Shown here in pieces: positions 48,401-60,283 of a DNA stretch of 64,000 nt. The notes beneath the pieces are model-generated. The model was not told the origin of the DNA. It saw nothing but the letters and a program-made list of their open reading frames with translations, and searched no databases. A program made the position numbers and the translations under genes. Source of the DNA: Phallusia mammillata (taxonomy: Eukaryota; Chordata; Ascidiacea; Phlebobranchia; Ascidiidae); NCBI GenBank assembly GCA_003260075.1, contig QLIY01000274.1:88316-152315 (forward strand), written 5' to 3'. Each line of letters starts with the position of its first letter. The stretch's first letter is position 1.

Positions 48401-51400
48401 AATATTGCTCCAAACCTTTAATACAGCAAGACCTTTCAAATAACAGTTTATAAATTGCTATTGTGATCGGTGGTATTCCAACCTTATTGCACTAGAAGTA
48501 GTATAAGTATCCCTGTTTTATGAATTCATTTGGTATGTGTGCCCACAGGAAAATTTCCTATTTTTGTAAGCCTAAAAAGCTGTCAAAATGTTTGACATTC
48601 ATAGGCTTCTGGAACCTGGAATTGTACGAACCAGAGTTTTGTTTTACTGATTTAAACCGATAAACGTGACTTTTGTGTGATATTTTTTAAAAACCATATA
48701 AGATACTGACCGATTTCGCAGTTCTTGCCAATATAACCGGACGATCCCTTGCAGACATATCCGCCAGAGTGTTGACATGATTCAATGCAATAGCACCCGT
48801 TCAAACACGGACTGGGATCACACGGGTTGACAGAATCGTCGCTTATTGCTAAAACAGAAGTTAACGAATAACAGTAATATTTCGACGGTTTGATACGTAC
48901 TTAAGTTTTAAATAGTTTTTTTAGAATAGTTAGGTTTGTGGCTTAAAGCCAATAAAAACAAGTTTGAATCTATGCCTTGGCATGCACTGCAAGTGCGACT
49001 TAGAATCTTTTGGGTGGAGTTCCCCATAATCGTTGCGTTATGACTTCAAACACTGTTGGTGGAAAAAACCCTAAAAACTTTACAAATATAGCTTCTAATA
49101 AATAAACTTACCGACTTCGCAGCTGTTACCGGTGTATGCATCAGTGCACTGGCACATCGGGGGAGCACCTTGTACCCCAATGCAAGTCCCACCGTTCAAA
49201 CAGGGGTAACCCAAACATGGACAGTCCTCACAGTTCGTCCCGTAACAACCTTGTGTACACGAACAAAAATAACTTCCTCCCTGCATGTTTTGGCATGTGC
49301 CACCATTTTTACATGTGCTTGGGTACATAGTGCAGAATTCCACGCAAGACTCACACCTGTCTCCGTAACACAAGGCCGTGCAACTACAGTCAACGCCGTT
49401 CGCGTTTTCAGTACAGGTTCCGCCGTTTTGACAAGTGCCCATGCCGCATTTTTGAGGGCAAACTTCGCATCGGTTTCCCGTACAACCGTCCTTACAGAGG
49501 CAAATAAAATTCCCTACCGGAAACGGCGTAGGAAATTGCTCACAAGTACCTCCGTTAAGGCAGAGATTCGGATCGAGGTCACACGGCAAGAGACAAACTT
49601 CACATCGATCGCCTTGGCAGTTGTCATAGCATTGACAGGTCACACTGCCATTTTGGTTGATGCACGTCCCACTGTTAAAACAGGGGTCACCCAAACATGG
49701 ACAGTCCTCACAGCTGTTACCATAGCAACCTTGTGTACAGGAACAAAAATAACCTCCTCCCTGCCTATTTTGGCATGTGCCACTATTTTTACATGTGCTT
49801 GGGTACATAGTGCAGAATTCGACACAAGACTCACACCTGTCTCCGTAACACAAGGCCGTGCAACTACAGTTAACGCCGTTAACGCCGTTAACGTTTTCAA
49901 TACAGGTTCCGCCATTCTGACAAGTGTCCATGCCGCATTTCTGTGGGCAAACTTCGCATCGGTTACCCGTACAACCGTCCCTGCAGAGGCACGTGAAATC
50001 CCCTACCGGAGACGGCATAGGAAATTGCTCACAAGTACCTCCGTTAAGGCACATACCTGGATTAAGGTCACACGGCAGTTGACAAGCATCACATCGATCG
50101 CCTTTGCAGTTGTCATAGCATTGACAGGTCAAATTGCCACCTTGGTTGGTGCAGGTGCCAGCGTTTCGGCAGTAGCCGACACAGGGATCAACGCATGTCT
50201 CGCATTGCGCACCATTGCAGTGTTGAGGACACTGGCAACGAAATTTTCCCATTGGCTGGTCGAGGCACGTGCCACCGTTCACGCACGCCAATGGATGACT
50301 GTCACAGTAGCTGCATTGGCCACAGTCAACTCCCGAGCAACCGGTAGGGCATGCGCACACAGAGTTTCCACCTTGGATTTGTTTGCATATGTGACCCACT
50401 GGGCAGGCTATATTAGGCATGTCGCATGTCCCGGCAGTACACGTCTCACAATGCTGCCCTGAACAGTTATCTGTACAAAGACACTGGTACGTCAACCCAG
50501 TGTTGTTGCAACTGCCATTGTTCTGACACACTGTCGGATTTACAACGCAGTAAGGTGAACAGGTCTCACAGACATTACCGTTGCAGTTAACCGGACACTG
50601 GCATGAACCCGAAGCGATTGCAAGGGTGCATTGGCCACCGTTTTGGCAAAGGCAGTCAGCGCAAGTGTTACCCGTGTACGGGAAAATGCATGTGCAGGAG
50701 GATACATGCGTGTTTCGATCGTGTGAGCATATACCACGGTTCAAACAAGGATTCGCTACCATGCAATTGTCAACGTGCATGCAGGTATCGCCATAATAGC
50801 CCTCGGCACACATGCATTTTGTGACTTGAATCGTTCTGTTGGTCTGGCAGGTGCCACCGTTTCGGCATATGCCGGGTACCGCGACGCAGTGGTCTACGAA
50901 CTGACAAAACTCGCCATATCTGCCAATGGTTGTGCAATTGCAGATTATGATTCTGTCGATCGGGTTACTGCAGGGTTGAGAATGGCATGGATTATGCTTG
51001 GCACAATAATCTGTACATACAGGAATAGGTGTTAGGTGTTACAAAAGTAATGTCTCGGTTAATTCAGAATCAGATTACAATAACTGTATGTTTTATATGA
51101 TGTTGTCTACTTGTTTTAAATTATGATAAAAAGGGTATTTAAGTTTGAAAGGGAACGAAAAACTATACTTTAATAAAAATGCTGCGCTGATGAAGCAATG
51201 TATTTTCCACCCATTTTTGAGGATTTAACTGTGTTCTAAGTTGAACAGAGTGTGTGCTAGCGTATTGTTAGATATAATCTTCAGATAATATCAACAATTT
51301 GGTCCTTAGTACGTTTTCAAGCAGACATACCTATATCGTCGCAGATGACACCCTTGTATCCCACATCGCATTTGCATTCGAACTGAGTTGGCATTGAACA

Positions 51401-54400
51401 TGTGCCGTGCACACACGGGTTGGGAAGACATTGGTCGCAACCGTCATACCTAAATTTAACTTCACGATAAGATAAAATACTAAAACAATGAATTGGTTGT
51501 GCTTACAATCAATTTATAATTTACACCAGAGGTTCTTAAACTTTTTTTATTGCGACGCCCCTGGAAAAGTTTTCTGGACTTGCGACGCACCAGTAAATCA
51601 AAGTTAATGAGGAAACTTATTATTAAAGTTATGTGCATTGATACAACAACAAAAAGCCACGAAACGCAACTATTCTGCGACGCCCTTGGAAAACTGAAAC
51701 AACCCACCAGGGCGTTGCGACGCACAGTTTGAGAACTACTGATTTACACAATATATTTGGCTACAACTTTCAAAGAACAGACTTAATACAGTGTTCAATA
51801 TACTACACGTTTTATCAACTAACAAAAAAATCGGTTAGTTGACAGTCCACAACTTAAATAAATCTGAGTCAAATGTTACTATTGCGGTGATTTAGATTTG
51901 CGTTTACGCTAAGGTGTTTTCAAAATATAAGTGTTAACAGACTTTTGTTCAAACAATATGATACCTTACTATGTAATAATTACATGAAATGACGATGCAA
52001 TTTATGCAAATAAGTTTATACAGTCAGTGATGCTGCTTTAAGGAATTTTGCATAGTGTTGCTGTTCGGTTTAGTTTAGTATGAAGCGACTTAATCTTTTT
52101 TGCATGCATGGCTCTGGAAACGTTTATAAGAATTTTGCGTTGTTAATGCAGGTGAACTGAAGAAAACATGTAATACTATGTGGACAACGTGGCTCGTGTT
52201 TTCTGGATACAACACTTAGTTATTGTTTGATGTTTTAAGTTCGGGATATTGAAAGTTTAGGCATTAATTTCATACACTAAAAAGTTCCAAACTTTCGCAA
52301 AACAGCATATTCGGTGAAAACGTTTCGGCCATCCGAAACTTTGGTGCATCACAGGTACATTGTGAACATTTAAAATCTGTTTTCTTCATAACTTACGCGT
52401 CAATGAGAGCCGTGTTTAATGCATCGTTTCCCGCCATCTCGGATGAAACTTGAAATTCAACGTAATCGCTAAATGGCCGTGATGTTAAAGATTTTAGTTG
52501 ATCCCGTGAATTTTGAGCCTCGCCCACCGCCACCACAAACACACTGATTCCCGCAGTTTGTATTTTATCCCTGGCTGCTTGAAATAGAAAATCGCTTCCG
52601 ATTTGAGTGAACGTGATGAATATGAGGACCTGAGATTGAAAGTACAGTGTAAGATTGTTTATGTGTTCTTCTATTTTTTTCTGTAAATAGAATCATAATA
52701 TTTTTTTGGTCACGGCACACTTTGAAACTATTGACTTGATACAGGCGTTTCACGATGCATTGGGAAAAAATGATTTAAAACAAAATAACCTTTTTAGCCT
52801 CACGATCCGTCATCCCCGCCGGTTGGGTAGACAGCTGCTGTTTGGCAAATGCTAACGCCTCAGCTGTGTTTAACTTATATCCAGAGGCTAGCGGCGTCTC
52901 GGTCAGTAGGGTTTGCTGGAGGCCGAGATGACTTGTGCCTGATGTGAAGTTTGAAACGATGTAAGTGTGGTTGATGAAACGCAATAGGGCAGTCTGAAAT
53001 TGTTTAGTATAGATACAGATTATCATTTAATACATTAGATCAATAATGTAAGATCAATAATGTAACCATTTTATGTGAAGGTTTGTTGACTCCTAAGATA
53101 CTTTTGAGTCTATGTCTAAAGCATTCACAAACTGCGTGTATGCTTCAGTACTGATCTCAGTAATGAATTTTTGTTCATCTCAACTGTAATTCATATTGTT
53201 TAAAAGTTGGTTTATTAACATATTTGTAAGTAGTATAGCTACCTCACTAAATAAAGGAAAATAAAGAAGTAAACAGAAAGAAATCGAAATAATAATGTTT
53301 ACCCTGGTCTTGCTTGCTCCCATCTCGAAAGCACGTGACAAATATAGAACAAAATCGATAGTATTGTAAAAATTGTTTGGCCAGGATTCAGTTGTAAGTG
53401 ATGTGTCATATAGAATCGAAATGTCCAAAATCTTTTCGGCAGCTACGCAATCTGTAATTGTTCAAGGACTTTTAATCGAATGCTGTTCTCAGATTTATTA
53501 AAAGAGTTTGTTTAGAAAATCTAGGCCTACCATATCTCTTTATTGTGTGCTAAAACGCTTTGGTAATTCAATAATTTACATGGGAATTTAGTAACATTAA
53601 TAATAACTTTATTGTAGAATAAAATCAACCGAAATTTTTATGATCAAAACGAATTTAGACTTTTTGGGTTCATTTTATATTTGTTAACTTAAAGTTATTT
53701 ATTGACGAAAGGTTACTGATTAATATACTGTTTAATATGTTTCATAGCACGCGTTAGAATACCAAAAACTTTTTTGGTTTTAATGGTATAGGTTAAAAGA
53801 TCATCTGCTTATTGAGCCACACCTAAAAGGGATTGGAAAAGTTATCAAAAAAACTGGTCAATATTATGATTTAGCTAAGTCTATGACGGTTTAAAAAAAT
53901 CAGTCAAATTTCTGGTTTTTGTCTTTTTTGCAGTGTACAACCGGATTTCGTAGTAAAGGGTAAATGTTATTGGTGTTTGGTTCTACACTTACAGTTCGGG
54001 GGTAAAGGCAGCTGATCAATTGTAGTTTGGTATAAAGATCGGCTTTCTATTTTTGCTTCAAATGCTTTTGTATCGACAAGTTGAAAAGGTTCCGAAAAAC
54101 CTGCATAAAATTAATGGTTAATTGTTTCAAGAAATAATATAATATAGTATTTCACCGAAATTTAAAACATCTTACCTTCGTGGATAAACATCACAAGCAG
54201 AAGAAACGTGTACAATCTAAAAAAAGGACTTTGAAATTAAGTTAAGGGTCGAATTAGTATTACGAGTTGAATGTTTTTATTCTCAGGAGTTTTTGTCATT
54301 TAACTCTTTTAGGTTATATACACCATAAGGATTCAGCCGGATCGTACCGGTTCTATAATACCGTCCTACAAAGTTTTATGAGATCAGCGAACCGGTTAGC

Positions 54401-55053
54401 ATTACTGGGACTTTTTGTAACAGAACTGGCTGGAATTTTTTTGTGATAGAACCGGGTGACAAATATTTTAAATCCCACCACTTTAAGCAATATCACCCAA
54501 TAACATGTTAGGCTAGAAAATTAGAAAATTACTTTTAAACGAACGTATCTAGTCGAGCTCGAAGTTTTAGAAATACAATTTTTTGTGCAGGTCATCTTTA
54601 CAAGTAGAGGTCAGATATTAATTTGACGCCGCCCGGGGTAACCCTGGTTTGTGTTTCACGGGTTTGATCAAAATTAATGACAAGACTGGTATTTAGTAAC
54701 CTTAGTTTGTATAAAAAGGCACCAAAGTCAAGCGCAATCATTTTTGCGTCAGTAGTGGCGAAATTACAGACGCCCATGAAATGCTGTATTGATATTTTCT
54801 TCGTAAACCTAACTTTAATCGTTAGATATACGAACTAAAGTAAAATGGTGGTAACTAATATGTTACCAATGATTATGAAAGGGATAATACAAATAAAACC
54901 CGAGGGTACTGCAACATCCATTTTTGTGTCATTACATTAGGACAGTTACTTTGTACTTAAGTTGAGATTTTGTCTGTATTACCCAAATTTTGTCTGTATT
55001 ACTTTTGTCTGCAGTTTAATTACCACTTACCTGTAAGCGAACGAGAAGGCCAT
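45402..55053 (-). CDS. VWA-EGF-ZP domain type I membrane protein
   Basis: Fifteen exons join in phase: 55053-55031, 54216-54176, 54100-53993, 53451-53303, 52993-52790, 52629-52397, 51449-51331, 51010-49112, 48848-48711, 48280-48134, 47647-47425, 46898-46712, 46329-46078, 45949-45745, 45535-45402 (4062 bases, 1353 aa). A split signal peptide (AYRLYTFLLLVMFIHE) is followed by a VWA domain (DISILYDTSLT ... ISVFVVAVGEAQ), about 17 EGF-like repeats (most in one 1.9-kb exon), a ZP domain, a furin site (TSRKRRAIPSS) and one TM segment (VLVALFIFVILAALVCAYFV) with a short tail. ZP proteins polymerise outside the cell after furin release. Signal, EGF array, ZP, furin site and TM match the plan I know for ascidian vitelline-coat precursors (HrVC70/120 type) and uromodulin; the VWA is an addition. 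The MIDAS looks degenerate. Egg-coat function is inference. Confidence 0.9.
45624..45707. repeat. 42-bp tandem repeat, two copies
   Basis: A 42-base unit beginning attttagaattagatctttg and ending at 'gcactgaatt' is present twice in direct tandem, in the last intron of the ZP gene. Confidence 0.9.
49200..50195 (-). repeat. Tandem duplication of a four-EGF block (about 480 bp)
   Basis: Inside the large exon, EGF repeats occur in the order A-B-C-D-A-B-C-D-A. For example, ...LPCDLNPGMCLNGGTCEQF is followed four repeats later by ...LPCDLDPNLCLNGGTCEQF, and VEFCTMYPSTCKN occurs twice. The nucleotide period is about 480 (e.g. 'acccaaacatggacagtcct' at 49207 and 49687). Similarity is high enough to suggest a recent event. 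Confidence 0.85.
51527..51741. mobile_element. hAT MITE (215 bp)
   Basis: The ends CAGAGGTTCTTAAACTTTTT and CACAGTTTGAGAACTACTG are inverted, with a perfect target duplication ATTTACAC at 51519-51526 and 51742-51749. 'gcgacgccc' motifs lie inside both ends. It lies in an intron of the ZP gene. Confidence 0.92.
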
Positions 55054-57622
55054 CGCTGCTTTGTCACTCAACACAGCTGTGGGAAAACTACTGAAAACGC
55101 AAAACAACTAGAAACAAGCAAACCCCAACAACTTGAACGGACAGGTACAGCACCACAAATGAACGGAGAAGAACTGAACCACGCTGTGGTGTGGAACTCT
55201 GGAATTTGCAGTAATTGAAGTAATCACGTCGCTTGGCTTTAAGCAGACGCGTGTTGTTTCAAGCCTTCGGCATTGCATAAAAGCTTGTGCACTTAATTGT
55301 TTTGTCTGTGGCTCGGGTCTAGAGGTAAAGAAGCTTTCCCAAATCTGCGTTTTTAGTGTGATTAAATATAAATTGGGTGTTGTGTAATGGTAAAATACTG
55401 TGCAATTGCTAAGACACAAAATCAAGGAAAAGTAAACTTATGTGTCAGGTAATATACCAAACCCGGCTAAAATGTAAGTATCGTCTGGTATGCATCAAAA
55501 CTGACAAATATATGTAAATCATGAATGCTGCAATAAAACGGGAAAAATGTACATTCATAATCACAGTAACGTACTTATATGTGGTATAATAGGGGGACAT
55601 GTGGTATAAAAAAGAACGTAACGTACATTCTTAGATGTTGAAGCACAAAACGCAATTTTCAGTTCAGGTGATTGCAGTTCACCGGTTTCCTCTAAAACAT
55701 TTGAGCTTTTTTGAAAAGCTGTAAAGCAGCGGTCGGGGATATCTCGCAAGCCATATGTGGCTCTTTCGATGACTGCGTCTGACTCGCTGACGAATATTAG
55801 TTTGCAATTGTAACACAATAACAAATAATATTATCTAAGACAGTGGTTCTCAACCTTTTTTCTTTCGTGGCCCATTTTTACTCCTCAAAAATTCTGTGGC
55901 CCAGTAAATTTTTATGAAAGAAAACAACAACTATAAACTAGGTTCAGAAAAAAGCAGAACGTATTTCAAACAGATTATCATAAAACAGCACTTTCCCTTG
56001 TTTCAATCAAGCACTTTCAGTTATGACCGAGTAATTGGACAATTGACATGCTGCTATTATCTGACTTTATTGTAATCATAAAGTAGTTTATTACATCATA
56101 AACATAAAGTGTTGCAGAAACTCAAAGTAACTTTATGCCGTAAATAGTTAAATTCAAATTAATTTACATTTCTTCTCAATTTCTCCCCAAGCCATTATTT
56201 TTGTAAAACTGAGTGTAGCGACACAAATGAAACTAAATTCTTAGAAAAGGCTTTCTATTTGATTGGTCTGTGGCCCAATGAAAATGCTTCCATGGCCCAC
56301 CAGTGGGCCATGGCCCACTGGTTGAGAACCGCTGATCTAAGATGAATCAATTCATACTTTGGATCAGCCCTGAAGCAGCGAGGAAGACCAGGGATCACGA
56401 CATACTAATTGAAATGCACGGAAAACCGGCTTGATTCGGCATTACGTCTTTAATGGGCCTGCATGGCATACCATGACAAATAATACGCTGTATTAAATAC
56501 ATCTGTCATTTTTCATGGCTCTTGCGAAAATACCTTTTTTGAAACGCGTGACAACATTGGCTTTATCAACTAAAAAGGTTCCCGCCTTTTTTTAGCCAAA
56601 CTAACATGAGTTTTTATAACGTTGCGTTTGACATTTGCGACACACGCAAATACAAATGATGCAATTTCGAGACGGAACTTCGTGCGGTATGCAGGAGGAA
56701 CGCAACACGTTCTATGACGCGAAACGCTTTATCAAGTGACCATATCATGAACTCATCGATTATTATAGGAAGTACGTTAACTAAGCTAAGGAAGTGACTC
56801 ACGTGGTGATACGTTAACAGTAAAGTTTCAAAACAAACAGCTGCTATTAAAATCTTCAGTTTCGCAACTTAGAGCGGAAAAAAATGGTCGTAATGTTGAA
56901 TTGTGAATTAGTTTGTGCAGTAGTTGCAGTAAGGCAAATAGTGCCAGTGATATTTAAAGTGGAACTGTAATTGATTTTCTGCAGTAAGACAAAAAGCTTA
57001 TCGCTTATTAATTTGCAAACAGCAGTCAACCCGAATTATAAAATCACTGTTATAGTTAATTAACTATTTAACCCTTAAGGGTTGTATACCATCAAGCTAG
57101 TCAAGCTGGTGGCCCACGCGAATCTGTTATACATGTTATACATGAGAAATAAGTTACTATAACATATATAGTAGGCTATTAAAACACCTCGTAAGTAAAG
57201 TATATAGTAACGGTAACCTAATAAAATTACATGTAGAAATGTCTGTTTAAAATTATTTATCAACTATAACAGTGATGACCTTACATGTTGTTGTTGTTGT
57301 AAGCATGAAGTTTTTACTTGTGTGAGACAAGTTGTGTAGCTATGTTTTAATATGTACATCCAGGGTTTTTTAAGGGGTTCTCCAGCGGTTTCCCAAAATT
57401 TGCCAGTGGCCTAATAAATAATTCGTTTAAGCAAACATGGCTATTTTTTGGTATTNGCAAATATGGCTATTTTTTGGTATTTAAATGAAACACTTGCGGT
57501 CTCTTAAAACTACTTAGCGGTCACCCAAACCAAACCTTAAAAAAAACCTGCGTACATCCATGAATTATTTAGTCCTTATGTTACATTACAGCGCTTTAAT
57601 TTCAGGCAATATCCAAACTAGA
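55054..57622. other. Divergent intergenic region between the ZP and Ly6 genes
   Basis: Apart from the hAT MITE at 55841-56334 I see no gene. A short perfect repeat (ggctattttttggtatt) occurs twice around the single N at 57456. The piece 'ctcttaaaactacttagcgg' at about 57499 also occurs at 20427. A strong acceptor (gcgctttaatttcag) ends at about 57604, just before the Ly6 start. Confidence 0.5.
55841..56334. mobile_element. hAT MITE (494 bp)
   Basis: The left end is CAGTGGTTCTCAACC and the right end GGTTGAGAACCGCTG. A perfect target duplication ATCTAAGA lies at 55833-55840 and 56335-56342. 'tggccca' motifs recur at both ends. There is no transposase. Confidence 0.93.
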
Positions 57623-59419
57623 ATGCTACGATATACAATGACTTTGATATTGCCTGTTGTTGTGTTTATGTGGACATTTTCTTCGTCCCTCGCAGTGCAG
57701 TGTTATACAGGAACCCAAGGTCCTGTGGCTACAGAAACAAAACAAATTAATTGCGGTGGTACCACTATGTGCCTTTCAATGAACTTTACGTACTCGAGTA
57801 AGTATACATATATATAGTATATACACGGTTCAAAACTACTTAGTGTCAAACTTATTTTGGCTTTTTGTTACGTTGACTTCAGACTTTCTAAAGTCAACGG
57901 TTCTTAACCAAGGATAAATTTGACATTCATTCCATATGCTGTAAACTATCTTAACCGAAAATAAAATGCGATCAAAAACTTACTACATCAGCTTCTAGGT
58001 CAGTATTTTGTTTGCAGATGCACTGACAAGATCTTGCAAATCGAAGCAGTGTGTACTGTCTGCAACTAAACAGTCCCCATTGTTTTCACAATGTGCTCCA
58101 CGCACGCACTTTTACAACACAAAGTTAATTGTGGGCATTAACACGCTAATTTAATTTTGCCGGATTAGGCCCGAGTATGAGATTCACCAAGATGATATTT
58201 TGATACAAATGTGTTATGAAGTCAGGCCCGAAACAAGTCCGTTTAAATCAAACTGATACAGAAATCCGGTCCGACCCGCAACTTTGCAACAACGCATCGT
58301 GAACATGGTTACTTACACGAAATTTGTCCACCATTTTTGCAGGATAAGTTGTTTAAGAATAAGGTAGAGTCAAACTTGCCAGAGAGTGCCAATTTTCTAC
58401 AAGATCCAATTTGGAACACTATGCACGGATCTATTCATAAGTTTAATAAGAAAAAAACAGCCTAAATAGACGTAAAAAGTAACATGCTTATTCTTTGATT
58501 CGGTAATTATTAATTGGGACGTTATTTTCCTCGATCAACCAATTTGTTTTAGCTGTGTTTTAAAATATAAGTTAATGCTAATGACAAAGTGTAAGCCTGT
58601 GTACATTCTGCGTTTTTAGATCTCATCGGTCAGTTCAAAAGCTTTGCATGCGCTCCAAATAACTGCAGCAACGTGATGAGCAACTGTAAACTTCTGGCAG
58701 TTGGAAACCTTGTAGCCCTTGTCAATACTGTCAAGTATGTTTAGAGCTCTTGAGAGGACCTTTATTCTGATGTCAGTAATTTTCTGGTCCGCATTTTCTT
58801 AGGAGGCATGCAGTAATATATATGTCAAATGAATAAGACAGGGGCGTGCAGCATAAGGCCAGCGGGTCAGATAACCGCCCCCGGGAGCCATTTATGTCGT
58901 CCCCGTTGACTTCGTTAAGTAAAATCAATAGACCATTGTTTTTTGCATTGTTTTATACTTTGCGCTGTTAACTCGCTGGAGGTTGTTATTTGCACTGCAT
59001 CATTGGCAGTTTTGTTACGTAAGGTTTTCTATAGATACTTGTTTTAAAATTTTGCCTTCATGGACCCTTAGCCGAGCCAACCCACGGACGCATTTATATA
59101 TTTTTTCCTCCATAGGTTTGGGTAAAATTGGCTGTTTTCAGAAGGCACTTGTACGCCCGGGCCCATTGTTTGAGTAACACGTTTTTTTTGTAAGGTCGCA
59201 GTCGTAACTTGTGGTTTTATCTTCAGAACATGCCAAGCGGCTTGCTGTACCGGTGATCTCTGCAACAAGGAGGCGCTGAAGACAACAGTTGTATCAACCC
59301 CGAGTATGTCAACGACCAGTCATGCGAAAGGCGTTTCTCTTGAATACATCACGTGGTTTATCTCGGTTGTCACGTGCTTAAAGCTGGTTTTAAACATTTG
59401 TGCGTTGCCAAAATTTTAG
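57623..59419 (+). CDS. Ly6/uPAR three-finger protein, probably GPI-anchored
   Basis: The exons are 57623-57797, 58620-58734 and 59227-59419, in phase, 160 aa. A signal peptide (LILPVVVFMWTFSSSLA) leads to the mature start VQCYTG. The cysteine order C...C....C...C..C..C...CC..D.CN, ending TCQAACCTGDLCN, is the LU-domain signature of three-finger folds. After a Ser/Thr-rich stalk the protein ends in a hydrophobic stretch (ITWFISVVTCLKLVLNICAL) with no long charged tail, as in GPI-anchored Ly6 proteins. I chose the ATG at 57623 because it begins the signal peptide. An acceptor about 20 bases upstream may mark a 5' UTR or trans-splice junction. The ligand is unknown. Family members include immune, neuronal and sperm/egg-surface proteins. 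Confidence 0.85.
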
Positions 59420-60125
59420 TGCAAGTTTTTGTTTGTGTTATGAATTTGAGGCTGAACTGACTTTGTCCGTTTTACGTTAAACAATAGATTACAATATGAA
59501 CGGTTTGTGACATTTTATTCATACAAAAACATATACCAAATGCAAATATATTTGTGTTAGTGACATTGCTACTCCAATTATTTTATCCTACTAACAAATT
59601 ATTGTGATTTATGTTTTGCTCATATGCTATACTCAATACAAACATGGAATCACAGGCATTGGCAATCTGTACTATACGTTTGTTCGTACACTGTCATTTT
59701 TTACGTGGTATGAACCCAGAACACTCCTGGGGACGAATCCCGATCACGGATTTTATGTCTTATCGGTCAGGCGCGCCAGGCTGTTCGGCCAAGTTCCTGC
59801 CCTATACACTGTCTTCTTCGCTTTTCGTACACTTCTGTCCAATTAGGTTACTACTTGCGGCAAGAGTTTCCAAAGTTTCTTTTAGCGGAAGACCATATCG
59901 CTATTTTAGGCATAAGATCGTTTTTTTGAGAGTTCTCTGATTTAGGTGGGGCTTTTGAAATTGGGATAAGTTTTTAAACAAGTTTGGGAGCTGATTATTT
60001 TCATATGATTTACGCAAGAGACATTTTTTTTTTCAAAAGCACAAAGGCCTTGAAATTAGAACACCAAGGTGAAAACAACACATAAATGTAAAGTCAGATC
60101 CAAATTAGGCCCGTTTTATTTCATC

Positions 60126-60283
60126 TTTAGTTGGGTTGAGTGTACTTCGCTTGGTAAAAGAACACATAGCAACACAGTTGCACCAGCCCGTAAGTAGCCG
60201 TGCAACGTTAAAAATATAAGGAACGCAAAATAGTGGATCGCACAATTGGTGGATAATGACCAAACACGCGGCAGCTACATCCG
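60126..60283 (+). repeat. Dispersed repeat family A
   Basis: It reads 'cgcttggtaaaagaacacat', 'agcaacaca', 'caccagcccgtaagtag', 'gcacaattggtggataatg' and 'gcggcagctaca', diverged but in the family order. Confidence 0.55.

Noticed and set aside
49170-50462. A 430-codon open frame on the plus strand
   Set aside because: It is antisense to the EGF exon. The repeating EGF codons leave the opposite strand open, and its product is low-complexity T/V/A-rich with no domain.
59611-59940. 109-codon plus-strand frame
   Set aside because: It has no domain, no splice context and no family resemblance. It lies in a repeat-rich region and uses codons like random sequence.
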